Below are positions 17,230 through 27,462 of a DNA stretch of 44,541 nucleotides, piece after piece (within the stretch, counting starts at the first letter, position 1; each line of letters opens with the position of its first letter). This DNA is from Planctomycetota bacterium (lineage in GTDB: Bacteria > Planctomycetota > Planctomycetia > Pirellulales > UBA1268), in contig QWOP01000037.1 in the NCBI GenBank assembly GCA_003669605.1, forward strand, positions 1-44,541, given 5' to 3'. A model generated the notes under the pieces. The model was given only the letters and a program-made list of their open reading frames with translations, was not told the DNA's origin and did not search any database. A program made the translations under genes and the position numbers.

Positions 17230-19794
17230 TCAGTGGCCCTTGCCGGTGGCGACTGGCTCGCGCTCTGGGATCCGCATGCAGTAAAACGAGCGCCAGACGA
17301 AATAGAACGCCACGAGGAGCATCACCACTCCGACGATGCCGGTGTAGTCAAATGGCTTGTCGGCGCCGGTAAGGTGGTGGCCGGCCGCATCGCTGGGGTG
17401 GCGGATCTTGACTGCAATCTCCACTGCCAAGAGGCCGAAGAGGGTCGAGAACTTGATGATCGGATTCAAGGCCACGCTCGTCGTGTCTTTGAACGGATCG
17501 CCCACCGTGTCGCCGATCACCGTGGCGGCATGGAGTGGCGTGTTCTTCTCCTTGAGATCGACCTCGACATACTTCTTGGCGTTATCCCAGGCGCCGCCGG
17601 TGTTGGCCATCGAAATCGCCTGGAAGAGTCCGAAGATGGCGATCGAGATCAGGTAGGCGACGAAGAAATTGGGATCGAAGAGAGCGAAGGCCAGCGTGAT
17701 CGTCATCAGGGCGATGAAGATATTCCACATCCCGCTCTGAGCATATTCGGTACAGATGCGCACCACCGTTTTGGAGTCTTCGATGTCGGCCACGGTCTTG
17801 GTGAGGTCCATGTTGTTTTTGATGTACTCCACCGCCCGGTAGGCCCCGGTGGTCACGGCCTGCATCGAGGCACCGCAGAACCAGTAGATGACGGCGCCGC
17901 CGCAGATAAAGCCGAGGAGAACGGGGGCGTCGGTGAGGCTCAAGGCCAAGAGGCCCTCTTTCTTGAGCGACAGAATGATTGAGAAAATCATCGTCGTGGC
18001 CCCGACGACAGCCGTCCCGATGAGCACCGGCTTGGCCGTGGCCTTGAAGGTGTTGCCAGCCGAGTCGTTGGCTTCGAGGTAGTGCTTCCCCAACTCGAAG
18101 TCGGGCTTGAAGCCGAAGTCGCGCTCGATCTCCTTCTCGATCCCAGGGATCTTTTCGGTCTGTGCCAGTTCGAATACCGACTGGGCGTTGTCGGTGACTG
18201 GGCCGTAGCTGTCGACGGCGATGTTCACTGGCCCCATGCAGAGAAAGCCAAACGCGACCAGGCCAAAGGCGAAGATGGAAGCGTATTCCCCCATCACCCG
18301 GTCGAGGCCGAGTTGACTGACGACAAAGGCGCCGAACATCAGCCCGGCGATCAGCATCCCTTTCCAGAAAGCGCTGTAATAGCCGGCCACGAGTCCGGAG
18401 AGAATGGTCAGCGAAGCTCCCCCCTCGCGGGAGGCCGTCACGATCTCGTGGACGTGTTTGGAGTGCGAACTTGTAAACACCTTCGTGAACTCAGGGATCA
18501 GCACCGCGGCGAGCGTGCCACAGCTGATGATTGTTGCCAGTTGCCACCACAGTTTGGGCAGCGGCGTGCCGCCATCGACGGTGATGTCGCCGATGAGGAG
18601 ATAACTCATCAGGTACGACATGCCGATGCACAGAATCGAGGCGATCCAGATGAGGCGCGTGAGCGGCTCCTCGAAGTCGAATTCCTTGAGTCCCCGGTAC
18701 TTCTTCTCGGAGATCGCCTGGTTGAGGAAGTACGACGCTCCCGACATGAAATCCATGAGGAACCGCATGAAGAAGATCCAGACGATCAGTTTCGCCTGAA
18801 TGTCTGTGCTGGGAACGGCAAGTGTGATGAATGAGATCAGGGCCACGCCGGTGACGCCGTAGGTCTCGAAGCCGTCGGCCGTCGGGCCGACCGAGTCGCC
18901 GGCGTTGTCGCCGGTGCAGTCAGCGATCACGCCAGGGTTGCGGGGATCGTCTTCTTTGACATTGAAGGCGATCTTCATCAAGTCGGAGCCGATGTCGGCG
19001 ATCTTCGTGAAGATCCCGCCGGCGATGCGGAGAGCCGAGGCGCCGAGCGATTCGCCGATGGCGAAACCGAGGAAACAGTAGCCAACGATGTTGCGCGGCA
19101 CGTAGAGGAGGATCACCACCATCATGATCAGTTCGAGCGAGATCAGGAACAGGCCGATCGACATCCCCGCGCGGAGCGGGATGCTGACGACATCCCACGG
19201 CTCGCCCCGGAGTGATGCGAAGGCGGTGCGGGCGTTGGCATAGGTGTTGATGCGGATTCCGTACCAGGCCACCCAGAACGACCCCCCGATGCCGACGATC
19301 GAGAACAGGAGCACCAGCAGGAGCGTGGAGAGCGGTTCGCCTTTGAGGATGAGGAAGTAATAGGCCATCGCGGCGGCAATGAGAGCGAAGAGGAGGCAGA
19401 GAAACTGCGCCTGCTTGAGGAGATAGGTCTTGCAGGTCTCGAAAATGATGTCCGCTACCTTGAGCATTGACTCATGCGCCGGCAGGGCCTTGATCTGGGC
19501 TCGGAGTGAGAGGGAGATGCCGAGCGTGCCGAGAATCACAAACGAGCCGTAGAAGAGGAGGTCGTGGCCACTGATCGAGTCGCCGAAGAACCGTGCCTCC
19601 TTGAGATCGGGAATGAGGAGATCAGCCTCGCCGGCAGCGACCGGCCCGGCCGCAAGGACGGTGACCACGACGGCCATCAGGAGAGTGAAGACTCTGACGC
19701 ATGATGCCGATTGGCTGCTGAGCCAGACCCCTCTGCTGGCGCGGCCGCCAGCGTTCCTCGATGACGAAACGATGGACCGTAGGTATGCCAACAT
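17230..19794 (-). CDS. hppA: Membrane-bound ion-translocating pyrophosphatase
   Basis: 854 residues with a signal-like first segment and about sixteen membrane helices. Core H+-PPase motifs are present: EDDPRNPGVIADCTGDNAGD (281–300), EGGASLTILSG (457–467), NTGGAWDNAKKYVE (731–744) and GDTVGDPFKDT (761–771). It couples pyrophosphate hydrolysis to ion pumping. The usual GADLVGKVE is replaced by GSDLMKIAF (269–277) and the next block reads DCTGDNAGDSVGP, so it belongs to a divergent clade. Lys584 in GNTFKAT occupies the position that is Lys in K+-independent and Ala in K+-dependent enzymes. The start at 19794 has a strong GGGGGAGGA about 7 nt upstream; an ATG at 19866 is less likely. Confidence 0.96.
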   Translation of the reverse strand: MLAYLRSIVSSSRNAGGRASRGVWLSSQSASCVRVFTLLMAVVVTVLAAGPVAAGEADLLIPDLKEARFFGDSISGHDLLFYGSFVILGTLGISLSLRAQIKALPAHESMLKVADIIFETCKTYLLKQAQFLCLLFALIAAAMAYYFLILKGEPLSTLLLVLLFSIVGIGGSFWVAWYGIRINTYANARTAFASLRGEPWDVVSIPLRAGMSIGLFLISLELIMMVVILLYVPRNIVGYCFLGFAIGESLGASALRIAGGIFTKIADIGSDLMKIAFNVKEDDPRNPGVIADCTGDNAGDSVGPTADGFETYGVTGVALISFITLAVPSTDIQAKLIVWIFFMRFLMDFMSGASYFLNQAISEKKYRGLKEFDFEEPLTRLIWIASILCIGMSYLMSYLLIGDITVDGGTPLPKLWWQLATIISCGTLAAVLIPEFTKVFTSSHSKHVHEIVTASREGGASLTILSGLVAGYYSAFWKGMLIAGLMFGAFVVSQLGLDRVMGEYASIFAFGLVAFGFLCMGPVNIAVDSYGPVTDNAQSVFELAQTEKIPGIEKEIERDFGFKPDFELGKHYLEANDSAGNTFKATAKPVLIGTAVVGATTMIFSIILSLKKEGLLALSLTDAPVLLGFICGGAVIYWFCGASMQAVTTGAYRAVEYIKNNMDLTKTVADIEDSKTVVRICTEYAQSGMWNIFIALMTITLAFALFDPNFFVAYLISIAIFGLFQAISMANTGGAWDNAKKYVEVDLKEKNTPLHAATVIGDTVGDPFKDTTSVALNPIIKFSTLFGLLAVEIAVKIRHPSDAAGHHLTGADKPFDYTGIVGVVMLLVAFYFVWRSFYCMRIPEREPVATGKGH

Positions 19795-19996
19795 CAGAAA
19801 TCCTCCCCCGGGACACGGACAGACCCAATCAGGCCGGGAGTGTAACGGATGGGATGGAAGTGGCAACCGCTGCCAGCAGGCGTCCGGCTGGCGATCCTAT
19901 TTTGGACAGTAGACTTCAGGGGGGTGGCAAGCGGACGCTTTTTCTGGGGGCGTGGGAATGAAAACAACGGCATCGCTTCTGCAGGGAGTTGTCGCC

Positions 19997-22900
19997 ATGG
20001 CGCTGCGTTCCTGCGCCAGGAGGTGGAGATTCGTGCCAGTTGCGGGGCTGGCGCTGGTGGTGTCGCTCTGTGCCGCGGACCAAACCACTCGCGGGGCGGA
20101 AGTGGTGCTGCGCGGGCATGGGGGGGCAGTGTTCGCGGCACTTCTCACGCCCGACGGGACCCGGGCTGTCACCGGGGGAGCCGATGGCACCGCCCGGCTC
20201 TGGGATGCCGCTACGGGACAGGAACTGCGCCAGTTCACCGGCCACACCGGCCCGGTGACGGCGCTTGCAATCAGCGCTGATGGTCGGACGCTTGTCACCG
20301 CGTCGCAGGATAACTCGTGCCTGGTGTGGGAGGTTCCGCGAGAGCGTCCGCTGGCGATCTGGCCGGCACATCGAGCCGGTGGGGTCGTCGCCGCCACGGC
20401 GGATGGAAGGGGGCTGCTCACCGGAGGCCTTGATCCCGCGGCGCGACTCTGGGATGCCGCGCGCCTTGTGCTGCCTGCTGATCCTTCTGCCCCGGTCAAT
20501 CAGCCCGCCAGCGGCGTGGCGCTGAGCGATCATGCGCTTGAAGTGCGGGCCGTGGCTTGGCGCCCCGACGGCGGGCAGTACGTCACCATCGATGACGGCG
20601 GCCGGATCGTCCTCCGCACTCCGTTTCTCGACGCGCCACTGGGTGAGTGGGGAGTTCACGGCGGTGGCGTGGCTGCCGCGTCGTTTCTACCGGGTGATGC
20701 GCTCCGTCTCCTCACCGCCGGCCGTGATGGGACGCTCCGCTTCTGGGATGGGCCGCCGGTTGCTGGCAGGACGATGCCCGTGCCGGCCGGCATCCGCGAT
20801 CTGCTCCTCCTCCCCGGAGGCAGCCTGGCCGTGGCGTCGCGCGACGACGGCCCCCTCCAGGTGATCGACGTGGCGACCCTCCAGCCTGTGCGGGATCTCC
20901 CCGCTGTTGCCCCGGCGCGGTCGCTGGCGGCGGTCGGTGACGGCTCCACCGTCGTCGTCGGTGACGATGGCGGACGGATCCGCTGGGTGAACGTCGCCGA
21001 CGGGAGCGAGCGGGGAGTCGCTGGTGGTCATGAGGGCCCCGTCCTTGACGTGGTTGTCACCGCAGACGGTGGCACAGCATTTTCGGCTGGGGCCGATGGA
21101 ACGCTTCGCCAGTGGGCGCGTCCGCCAGCCAGGGTCGCACTCGACGGACACTCCCTGGCCGTCAAGGCAGCAGTGGCTTCCAGCGACGGCCAGTGGTTCG
21201 CCACCGCCGGCGACGACCAGACCGTGCGAGTCTGGAACGGAGCTGGTCAACCGCTCCGCACGGTGGGGAATTCTCCCCAGCCGCTGACAGCCCTGGCGGT
21301 ATCGGCGGACAGCCGCCAACTCGTCGTCGGTGATGCGCTCGGGGGGATGGCGTTCTGGAACCCTCAGGATGGCGCGGCACTCGGCGCGGTCGTGGCCCAC
21401 CGGGGCGCTGTCCGGGCGATCGCCCTCGATCGTGAGGCACGTGCCGCGTGGAGCGCCGGGGCCGATGGGACTATCAAACGCTGGCGGCTGCCCGTTGCTG
21501 GACTGCGGCAGTTCGCCGGACAGACACAATCTGCGCGTTCGATTGCTGTCAGCCTCGACGGGCGATTGGCCTTCAGCGGCGGTGCCGATTCAGTGGTTCG
21601 CCAGTGGGAGATCGCCTCCGGTCAGCTGACACGGACGTTTGGGGAAGGGAGCCCTGCCGGGGGAATTACGGCCGTGGCTGCCGGGCGCGATGGCGCGATG
21701 GTCGCCGCCGTCACCGAGACAGGTTCCGTGCGGGCCTGGGCCGTTGCCGACGGCCGCCTCCTCCTCGACGCCACGGTTCCCAGCGTTGCCCAGCGGAGCG
21801 TCGTCCTCATTCCACTGGCAGGGCGGCTCCCGCGCCTCGCCGCGATCGGCGACGACCAGCAACTTCGGCTCTGGGACATTCCACCGGAGCCCTCGGGCAA
21901 TCCTCCGCCTCTGGCCATACTTCCTCTGCCGGAGGCTGGAACCGACCGACTGGCACTCTCGGCCGACGGTGCTTGGCTTGTCTCCTGCGGCGCTGGACGG
22001 ATCGCACGCCGGTGGCAGGTCGTCGCTGACGGCTTGACGCTGGCCGAGGGGGGAATCACCGCCGCTGCGGCTCGCGTTACTGGCATCGCGTTGAGTGCTG
22101 ACGGTCGCTGGTTCGCTGCTGCCGGCGAGGATGGCAGGACGGGGATCTGGGACGCGCGGCAGGTCGTGACGGCCACAGGAGATCTGCCACCGGCACGGGT
22201 CCTGGTCCAGCAGGCGGCCGTCCGCGGCGTCGCTTTCCAAGGCGGCCCATCCTCGCGGTGGGTGGTCACGGCGGCCGATGACGGAGTGCTCGTCGCCTGG
22301 GACCCAGCGACCGGATTGGAGATGGAGCGGGCGCAATTCGCCGGGCCGCTGGCAGCTCTTGCGCTGACATCCGAGACGGTGTTGGCGAGCGGAAGTGATC
22401 CTCTCGTCCGCGCTTGGACCCCGGCGGTCGAAGCGGTGTTTCCGGCCGGAGAAGGGGCGCCTGGCGCTGTCGGTCCGGCGGCGTTCGCGTTGGCTGTGCC
22501 GGCAGATGGGCAGGGGATTGTGGCCGGTGTGAGCGGCGCGGTGGCATTGAAGCGCTGGGATCGCGATGGAAATCCGCTTCCGCCACCAGTTACCGCCGAC
22601 GAGGCCCTCAGCAGTCTGGCAACGACGAACGATGGTCGCCGCGTGATCGTCGCCACCGCGTCTGGAAAAGTCTGGAAGTGGCACACCGATCAGGCCCAGG
22701 CCGGAGAGCCGGTGGCGGTCGGTGCGGGGGTGACGGCGCTGGCAAGCTGCGCCGATCACGCAGCCACACAAGTGCTCATTGCCGACGGGCAAGCCAGGCT
22801 GCGGGCGATCGATCTCGACACCGGACGGACCGTCGAGGAGGTGGCGCTGCCCGCGCCGGCCACAGTCCTCCTCTCAACGGGTGCGGATGGCACCGCTCCC

Positions 22901-24709
22901 GCGGGCGTCAGCGCCCTGGGGCGCCACTGGGTGGCCTTCGGCGCAGCACCGCAGGGGAGCCTTCAGCCCCGCGCCTGGGTGCGCACGGTTCTCGCGGCTC
23001 CCAGTCCGCTTCAGGCGCTTGTCCTCTCCCCCGATCTCGCACGCCTTTTCGCCGCCGGTGATGCGGGGACAATCACTGCGATACGCGCCGCCGATGGCCA
23101 GCCGGAACGGACGTTCGGCGGCAACACTGCGCCGATCCGTGAACTGGCAATTGTCCCCAGCAGTGGGATGATTGTGGCGGCCTGTGCCGACGGCGTGGCC
23201 CGGGGCTGGGACTCCGGCGGTGACGCGCCGCGGCTGGTCCTTCCTCATCGCTCGCCGCTGACGGGGATCGCTCTTTCCGCGGATGGCCAGAGGCTGGTGA
23301 CGGCGGCGGAGGATGGTCTGATGACGCAGTGGCTGGTGGCGACTGGGGTCCCCCTGCAGACTTTTCCAGGCCATCAGCCCGGGAGCACGAGGGCCCGCTT
23401 CCTTCCTGATGGTCTCTCGGTGCTGTCTGGTTCCGCTGATCGCTCAGTGCGTCTGGTGAAGTCCGCCGTCAGCCAGTCGCTGCGACTTTCCGAGTCGGGG
23501 CTGGTAGCGATGGCAATGCTCGGCGGTGGTGAGGCGGTGGTAGCCGGTGAGGATGGGGGGGCGTGGCGGATTCCTCTGTCCGCGACGACCGCTCCCCAAC
23601 CGTTCGCCACGGGGCCGAGAGGCGCGGCCGCGGTGGCCTGCCGTGGTGATGGCCAGTCGATCGCCCTTGGCACCTCCGATGGACGAATGAGACTGTTCGG
23701 TGCCGCCGATGGCCAGATCAAGGGAATGTTTGAACTCGGCGGAGCGGTGACGGCATTGGCGTGGTCGAAAGGCAGGCTGGTCGCGGGGACTGCAAAGACC
23801 AGCGCCGTCGGACCGGCAGGTGTGGGGCTCGGGGGTGCGGCAGGAAGAATCGTCGTCCTCGATGCCCCGCCACCAGGATTGACGCCACCGGGTTCACCGG
23901 CTCCGCAGCCGGGCACGCTCGTGGTCCACCAATCCATCGACGTCGATGCGGCGGTCGATTCCTTGGCGCTCGACGACGAGCGTCGGATCGCTTGGAGCGT
24001 CCACTCCGACGGCACGCTGCGGGCCTGGGCGTGTGCGGGCCTGGGGGCGGTGCGGCGCCTCGACACCGGCGCGGCCGTGCTGGCAGTGGCGATCAGCCAC
24101 GACGGAGGGACGCTGGCGGCGGGTGGCGTCGATCAGTCGGTGCGGCTGTGGGAGACGGCCACAGGCCAGCAACGGGCGCAGTTGACCGGCCACACTGCCC
24201 CGGTCCTTTCGCTCGCGTTCACCCCCGACGACGCGATGCTCGTCTCCGCCTCCGGCGACCGGACACTCCGGCTCTGGGACACAGCCGGCGGTCGGGCCCT
24301 CAAGCAACTCGCTGCCACCGATGAAGCGGTATACTCAGTGGCCGTCGATCCGGCTGGACGGATCGTGGGGGCTGGGGGAGGGGACCGTTTGATCCAACTC
24401 GTCGATCTCTTGACTGGATCGGTGCAACGCACGCTCGCCGGGCATACAGACTTCGTCCACGGCGTGGCGTTTAACCGCCAAGGAACAAGGCTCCTGTCGT
24501 ACGGCTACGCAGGACAGTTCAAAATATGGAATCCGGCCGATGGCGCTCTGCTCCAAGAGGGGGTTGCGGGACGGATCGGTAACTCGGCCGCCTGGGGGGC
24601 GGAGGTGGCGGGGGCCAACGGACAGTTCGGCAAGACCGACGATCGAATCATCGTGGCATGCGGCGACGCAACGGCGCGGATCATCGAGGTTTCCGCGCCG
24701 GCGCGATGA
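19997..24709 (+). CDS. Giant exported WD40-repeat protein
   Basis: About 1,570 residues. A signal peptide (RRWRFVPVAGLALVVSLCAA) is followed at once by WD40 blades to the C-terminus. Canonical GH…WD blades are clearest at the two ends (LRGHGGAVFAALLTPDG, ARLWDAATGQ, LTGHTAPVLSLAF, LRLWDTAGGR); the middle is made of degenerate blades of about 40 residues, well over twenty in total, enough for three or more propellers. No enzyme domain or CxxCH is seen. The start at 19997 has AGGGAG 8 nt upstream; ATG at 19958 is the alternative. It is the first gene of a four-gene operon and is divergent from hppA. The likely role is a protein-interaction scaffold outside the cytoplasm. Confidence 0.93.
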   Translation: MALRSCARRWRFVPVAGLALVVSLCAADQTTRGAEVVLRGHGGAVFAALLTPDGTRAVTGGADGTARLWDAATGQELRQFTGHTGPVTALAISADGRTLVTASQDNSCLVWEVPRERPLAIWPAHRAGGVVAATADGRGLLTGGLDPAARLWDAARLVLPADPSAPVNQPASGVALSDHALEVRAVAWRPDGGQYVTIDDGGRIVLRTPFLDAPLGEWGVHGGGVAAASFLPGDALRLLTAGRDGTLRFWDGPPVAGRTMPVPAGIRDLLLLPGGSLAVASRDDGPLQVIDVATLQPVRDLPAVAPARSLAAVGDGSTVVVGDDGGRIRWVNVADGSERGVAGGHEGPVLDVVVTADGGTAFSAGADGTLRQWARPPARVALDGHSLAVKAAVASSDGQWFATAGDDQTVRVWNGAGQPLRTVGNSPQPLTALAVSADSRQLVVGDALGGMAFWNPQDGAALGAVVAHRGAVRAIALDREARAAWSAGADGTIKRWRLPVAGLRQFAGQTQSARSIAVSLDGRLAFSGGADSVVRQWEIASGQLTRTFGEGSPAGGITAVAAGRDGAMVAAVTETGSVRAWAVADGRLLLDATVPSVAQRSVVLIPLAGRLPRLAAIGDDQQLRLWDIPPEPSGNPPPLAILPLPEAGTDRLALSADGAWLVSCGAGRIARRWQVVADGLTLAEGGITAAAARVTGIALSADGRWFAAAGEDGRTGIWDARQVVTATGDLPPARVLVQQAAVRGVAFQGGPSSRWVVTAADDGVLVAWDPATGLEMERAQFAGPLAALALTSETVLASGSDPLVRAWTPAVEAVFPAGEGAPGAVGPAAFALAVPADGQGIVAGVSGAVALKRWDRDGNPLPPPVTADEALSSLATTNDGRRVIVATASGKVWKWHTDQAQAGEPVAVGAGVTALASCADHAATQVLIADGQARLRAIDLDTGRTVEEVALPAPATVLLSTGADGTAPAGVSALGRHWVAFGAAPQGSLQPRAWVRTVLAAPSPLQALVLSPDLARLFAAGDAGTITAIRAADGQPERTFGGNTAPIRELAIVPSSGMIVAACADGVARGWDSGGDAPRLVLPHRSPLTGIALSADGQRLVTAAEDGLMTQWLVATGVPLQTFPGHQPGSTRARFLPDGLSVLSGSADRSVRLVKSAVSQSLRLSESGLVAMAMLGGGEAVVAGEDGGAWRIPLSATTAPQPFATGPRGAAAVACRGDGQSIALGTSDGRMRLFGAADGQIKGMFELGGAVTALAWSKGRLVAGTAKTSAVGPAGVGLGGAAGRIVVLDAPPPGLTPPGSPAPQPGTLVVHQSIDVDAAVDSLALDDERRIAWSVHSDGTLRAWACAGLGAVRRLDTGAAVLAVAISHDGGTLAAGGVDQSVRLWETATGQQRAQLTGHTAPVLSLAFTPDDAMLVSASGDRTLRLWDTAGGRALKQLAATDEAVYSVAVDPAGRIVGAGGGDRLIQLVDLLTGSVQRTLAGHTDFVHGVAFNRQGTRLLSYGYAGQFKIWNPADGALLQEGVAGRIGNSAAWGAEVAGANGQFGKTDDRIIVACGDATARIIEVSAPAR

Positions 24710-24762
24710 ACGCTTCTGGGAGTGGCGTGGTGCGAACTCGTTCAATTCAGAGGAGATTCTCC

Positions 24763-27399
24763 ATGAGCGCAGCGAGAACGATGGCCCCCGTGACCGCCCG
24801 TTCGCTCCCTCCAAGGCCACCAACTCAAGCCCCTCGAGGGAAAGGATTCAGAGCACTCCACATTCCGGGGATGGTGGTCGGCGTGGCGATGCTGGTGGCA
24901 GGAGTGGGGGGAGTGCCACTGCTGCGTGGCGATGAGGCCACCGTGACATTGTCTGCGGAGGAGTCTGCGGTGATCGCTCCCCCGGTGATCGCTCCCCCGG
25001 GGCTCGGCCCCCGTGGCGATCTTGTGTCACTGGAGATCGAGCCGGGCGGAGTGCCTGTGCTGCTGGGCTCGGGCGCCCGTCGCCAACTCGTGGTCAGTGG
25101 ACTCTACACATCCACTCAGCGTCATGATCTCACCGGTGAGGTCAGTTGGGAGGTCAGTCCGGCAGGTGGTGCGAGAGTCGATGCCGGTGGGCTCCTCGTG
25201 CCACTCGCCGATGGCACGCTCTCGATCACGGCGCGCGCAGCAGAGGGACCAAGCACGTCGGTGACGCTCCGTGTGGAGCGGTTTGGCGAGGATCTCCCCA
25301 TCAACTTCGCCAATGAGATTGTGCCGGTGTTCACCCGATTGGGATGCAATGCCGGCGGATGCCACGGGAAAGCCGATGGCCAGAACGGATTCCGCCTCTC
25401 CCTCCTCGGCTTCTATCCCGAGGAGGATTACGACTTTCTTGTTCACGAGACGCGTGGTCGCAGGATCTTCCCCGCCGACCCCGAATACAGCCTCCTGCTC
25501 ACCAAGCCCTCCAATACAGTCCCCCATGGTGGCGGCAAGCGTCTGGCCGACGGTTCTTTTGAACGCGATCTGATCGTCCGCTGGATCCGGCAGGGGGCGC
25601 CCTACGGAAGTCCGGAAGATCCGGTGCTGAAGCAGATCCGTGTCATCCCCGAGATGCGGGAGATGGCCTTCGGCGGTCGGCAGCATCTGGCGGTCGTCGG
25701 CGAGTACAGCGACGGCAGCTTTCGGGATGTCACTCGGTTGGCGACTCTGGAATCGAATCAACCCGAACTGGCTACGGTCGACAGCCAAGGGCTAGTGACC
25801 GCGAAGCGACGGCCGGGAGAGGCGGCGGTGATGGTTCGCTTCCAAGGGGCTGTGACGGTGTTTCGGGCTCTGTTGCCGCAGGGGCTCGAGGTAACCGCAA
25901 CGCCGCCGGAGCGGAACGCCGTTGACACCGCGGTCATGAATCGACTTCGCCGCCTCGGCATTCCCCCGTCGCCGGTCTGTGACGATGCCACGTTCCTCCG
26001 CCGGGCAACGATCGACATTGCTGGCCGGCTGCCGGCCGCAGAGGAAGTTCGCGCGTTTCTCGCCGACACCTCCGCCGATAAACGGGATCGGCTCGTCGAC
26101 CGGCTCCTCGCCAGCCCCGACTATGCCGACACATTCGCCGCCAAGTGGTCGGCCCTGCTGCGGAACAAACGCCGTAACGGCAACGACACGATCTACACCT
26201 TCCGCTTCCACGATTGGATCCGTGACGCCCTCGACCGCAATCTCCCCTACGACCAGATTGTCCGCGGCGTGCTCACTGCCTCGGGCGATGCCGAGGCGCA
26301 TCCGCCCGTGCAGTGGTTTCGCGAGGTGTCCCAGCCGGGGTTGCAGATGGAGGACACCGCGCAGCTCTTCCTCGGCATGCGCCTGGGATGCGCGAAGTGC
26401 CATCATCATCCGTTCGAGGTCTGGAGCCAGCAGGACTACTACGGTTTCGAGGCCTTTTTCACGCAGGTGGGCTTGAAGAACAGCCTCTTCAACCCGCAGC
26501 AGAATCAGCCCGATATGGTCTATCTCAAGGATCTCGTGCCGGCGTCGACCAACCCGCGAACAGGCAAGCCTGTGCCGCCGACGCCACTCGGCGGGGAGCC
26601 GCTCGACGTGCCCGCCTGGGAAGACGCGCGGCAGCGACTCGTCGATTGGATGGTGTTGCCGAGCAACCCATTCTTCGCGCGGGCTTTGGTCAACCGCACC
26701 TGGAAACACTTCATGGGCCGCGGGATCGTGGAACCGGAAGATGATCTCCGCATCACCAACCCTCCCACCAATCCAGAACTCCTCGACGCCCTCTCGGCCC
26801 GGTTTGTTGCCAGCGGGTACGACCTCAAGGATCTCGTCCGTACGATCTGCACCTCTTCCACCTACCAGCTCTCGTCAGAGGCGACCGACGCCAACCGTCT
26901 CGACCGGCAGAATTTTTCGAGTTTTCAGCCGCGGCGGCTGACGGCGGAGGTGTTCTTCGATGCCATCAACAGTGCCATCGGCTCCCCGACCACGTTCGCC
27001 GGGCTGCCGCCGGGGACGCGTGCGGTGCAACTTCCCGACAATGGATTCGACAACTATTTTCTCCGTGTCTTCGGCAAGCCTGAGGCTTCGAGCGCCTGCG
27101 AGTGCGAGCGAAATCCGGAAGCGAATCTCGCCCAGTCGCTCCACCTCCTCAACTCGCAGGACGTCCAGGGGAGGCTGCAGGGGGGGAGTGCTCTGCCAGC
27201 GACCTACTCCAAGGATGCCGAGGCGCCGCTTGCCGACCTCGCCGCCGACCTCTACGTCCGTGCCCTGGGACGGTATCCGACCGAGGCGGAGACGGTGCGT
27301 ATCTGCAGCCACGTCCAAGCCGCGTCGAATCGCCAACAGGCCTGGGAGGACGTCCTCTGGGCGGTGCTTAACGCCAAGGAGTTTCAATTCGTCTGGTGA
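24763..27399 (+). CDS. BIG2–haem motif–DUF1549/DUF1553 protein
   Basis: 878 residues. A signal/anchor spans about 33–56. A first BIG2-type Ig domain spans about 86–173. A haem-type motif then reads CNAGGCH (195–201), a CX4CH spacing, typical of this planctomycete subgroup. A second BIG2-like domain (about 293–370), DUF1549 (about 386–565, containing CAKCH at 543–547) and DUF1553 (about 620–870) follow. The start at 24763 is chosen for AGAGGAGA about 6 nt upstream; an ATG at 24706 overlapping the preceding stop (ATGA) is also possible. It is the second gene of the operon. Unlike the copy at 2404–5238, it is not followed by a DUF1501 gene. Confidence 0.92.
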   Translation: MSAARTMAPVTARSLPPRPPTQAPRGKGFRALHIPGMVVGVAMLVAGVGGVPLLRGDEATVTLSAEESAVIAPPVIAPPGLGPRGDLVSLEIEPGGVPVLLGSGARRQLVVSGLYTSTQRHDLTGEVSWEVSPAGGARVDAGGLLVPLADGTLSITARAAEGPSTSVTLRVERFGEDLPINFANEIVPVFTRLGCNAGGCHGKADGQNGFRLSLLGFYPEEDYDFLVHETRGRRIFPADPEYSLLLTKPSNTVPHGGGKRLADGSFERDLIVRWIRQGAPYGSPEDPVLKQIRVIPEMREMAFGGRQHLAVVGEYSDGSFRDVTRLATLESNQPELATVDSQGLVTAKRRPGEAAVMVRFQGAVTVFRALLPQGLEVTATPPERNAVDTAVMNRLRRLGIPPSPVCDDATFLRRATIDIAGRLPAAEEVRAFLADTSADKRDRLVDRLLASPDYADTFAAKWSALLRNKRRNGNDTIYTFRFHDWIRDALDRNLPYDQIVRGVLTASGDAEAHPPVQWFREVSQPGLQMEDTAQLFLGMRLGCAKCHHHPFEVWSQQDYYGFEAFFTQVGLKNSLFNPQQNQPDMVYLKDLVPASTNPRTGKPVPPTPLGGEPLDVPAWEDARQRLVDWMVLPSNPFFARALVNRTWKHFMGRGIVEPEDDLRITNPPTNPELLDALSARFVASGYDLKDLVRTICTSSTYQLSSEATDANRLDRQNFSSFQPRRLTAEVFFDAINSAIGSPTTFAGLPPGTRAVQLPDNGFDNYFLRVFGKPEASSACECERNPEANLAQSLHLLNSQDVQGRLQGGSALPATYSKDAEAPLADLAADLYVRALGRYPTEAETVRICSHVQAASNRQQAWEDVLWAVLNAKEFQFVW

Positions 27400-27462
27400 G
27401 CGGTGGAGTGGGTGACTGGTTCGGTCGCAGAGACGTAGCCTCGGGCGGAAGGGGTCGGGAAG

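Noticed and set aside
21590..22792. Long minus-strand reading frames (about 350–400 codons) inside the WD40 gene
   Set aside because: They are GC-rich shadows of a clearly WD40-encoding plus strand; their translations are Arg/Pro/Ser-rich with no domain.
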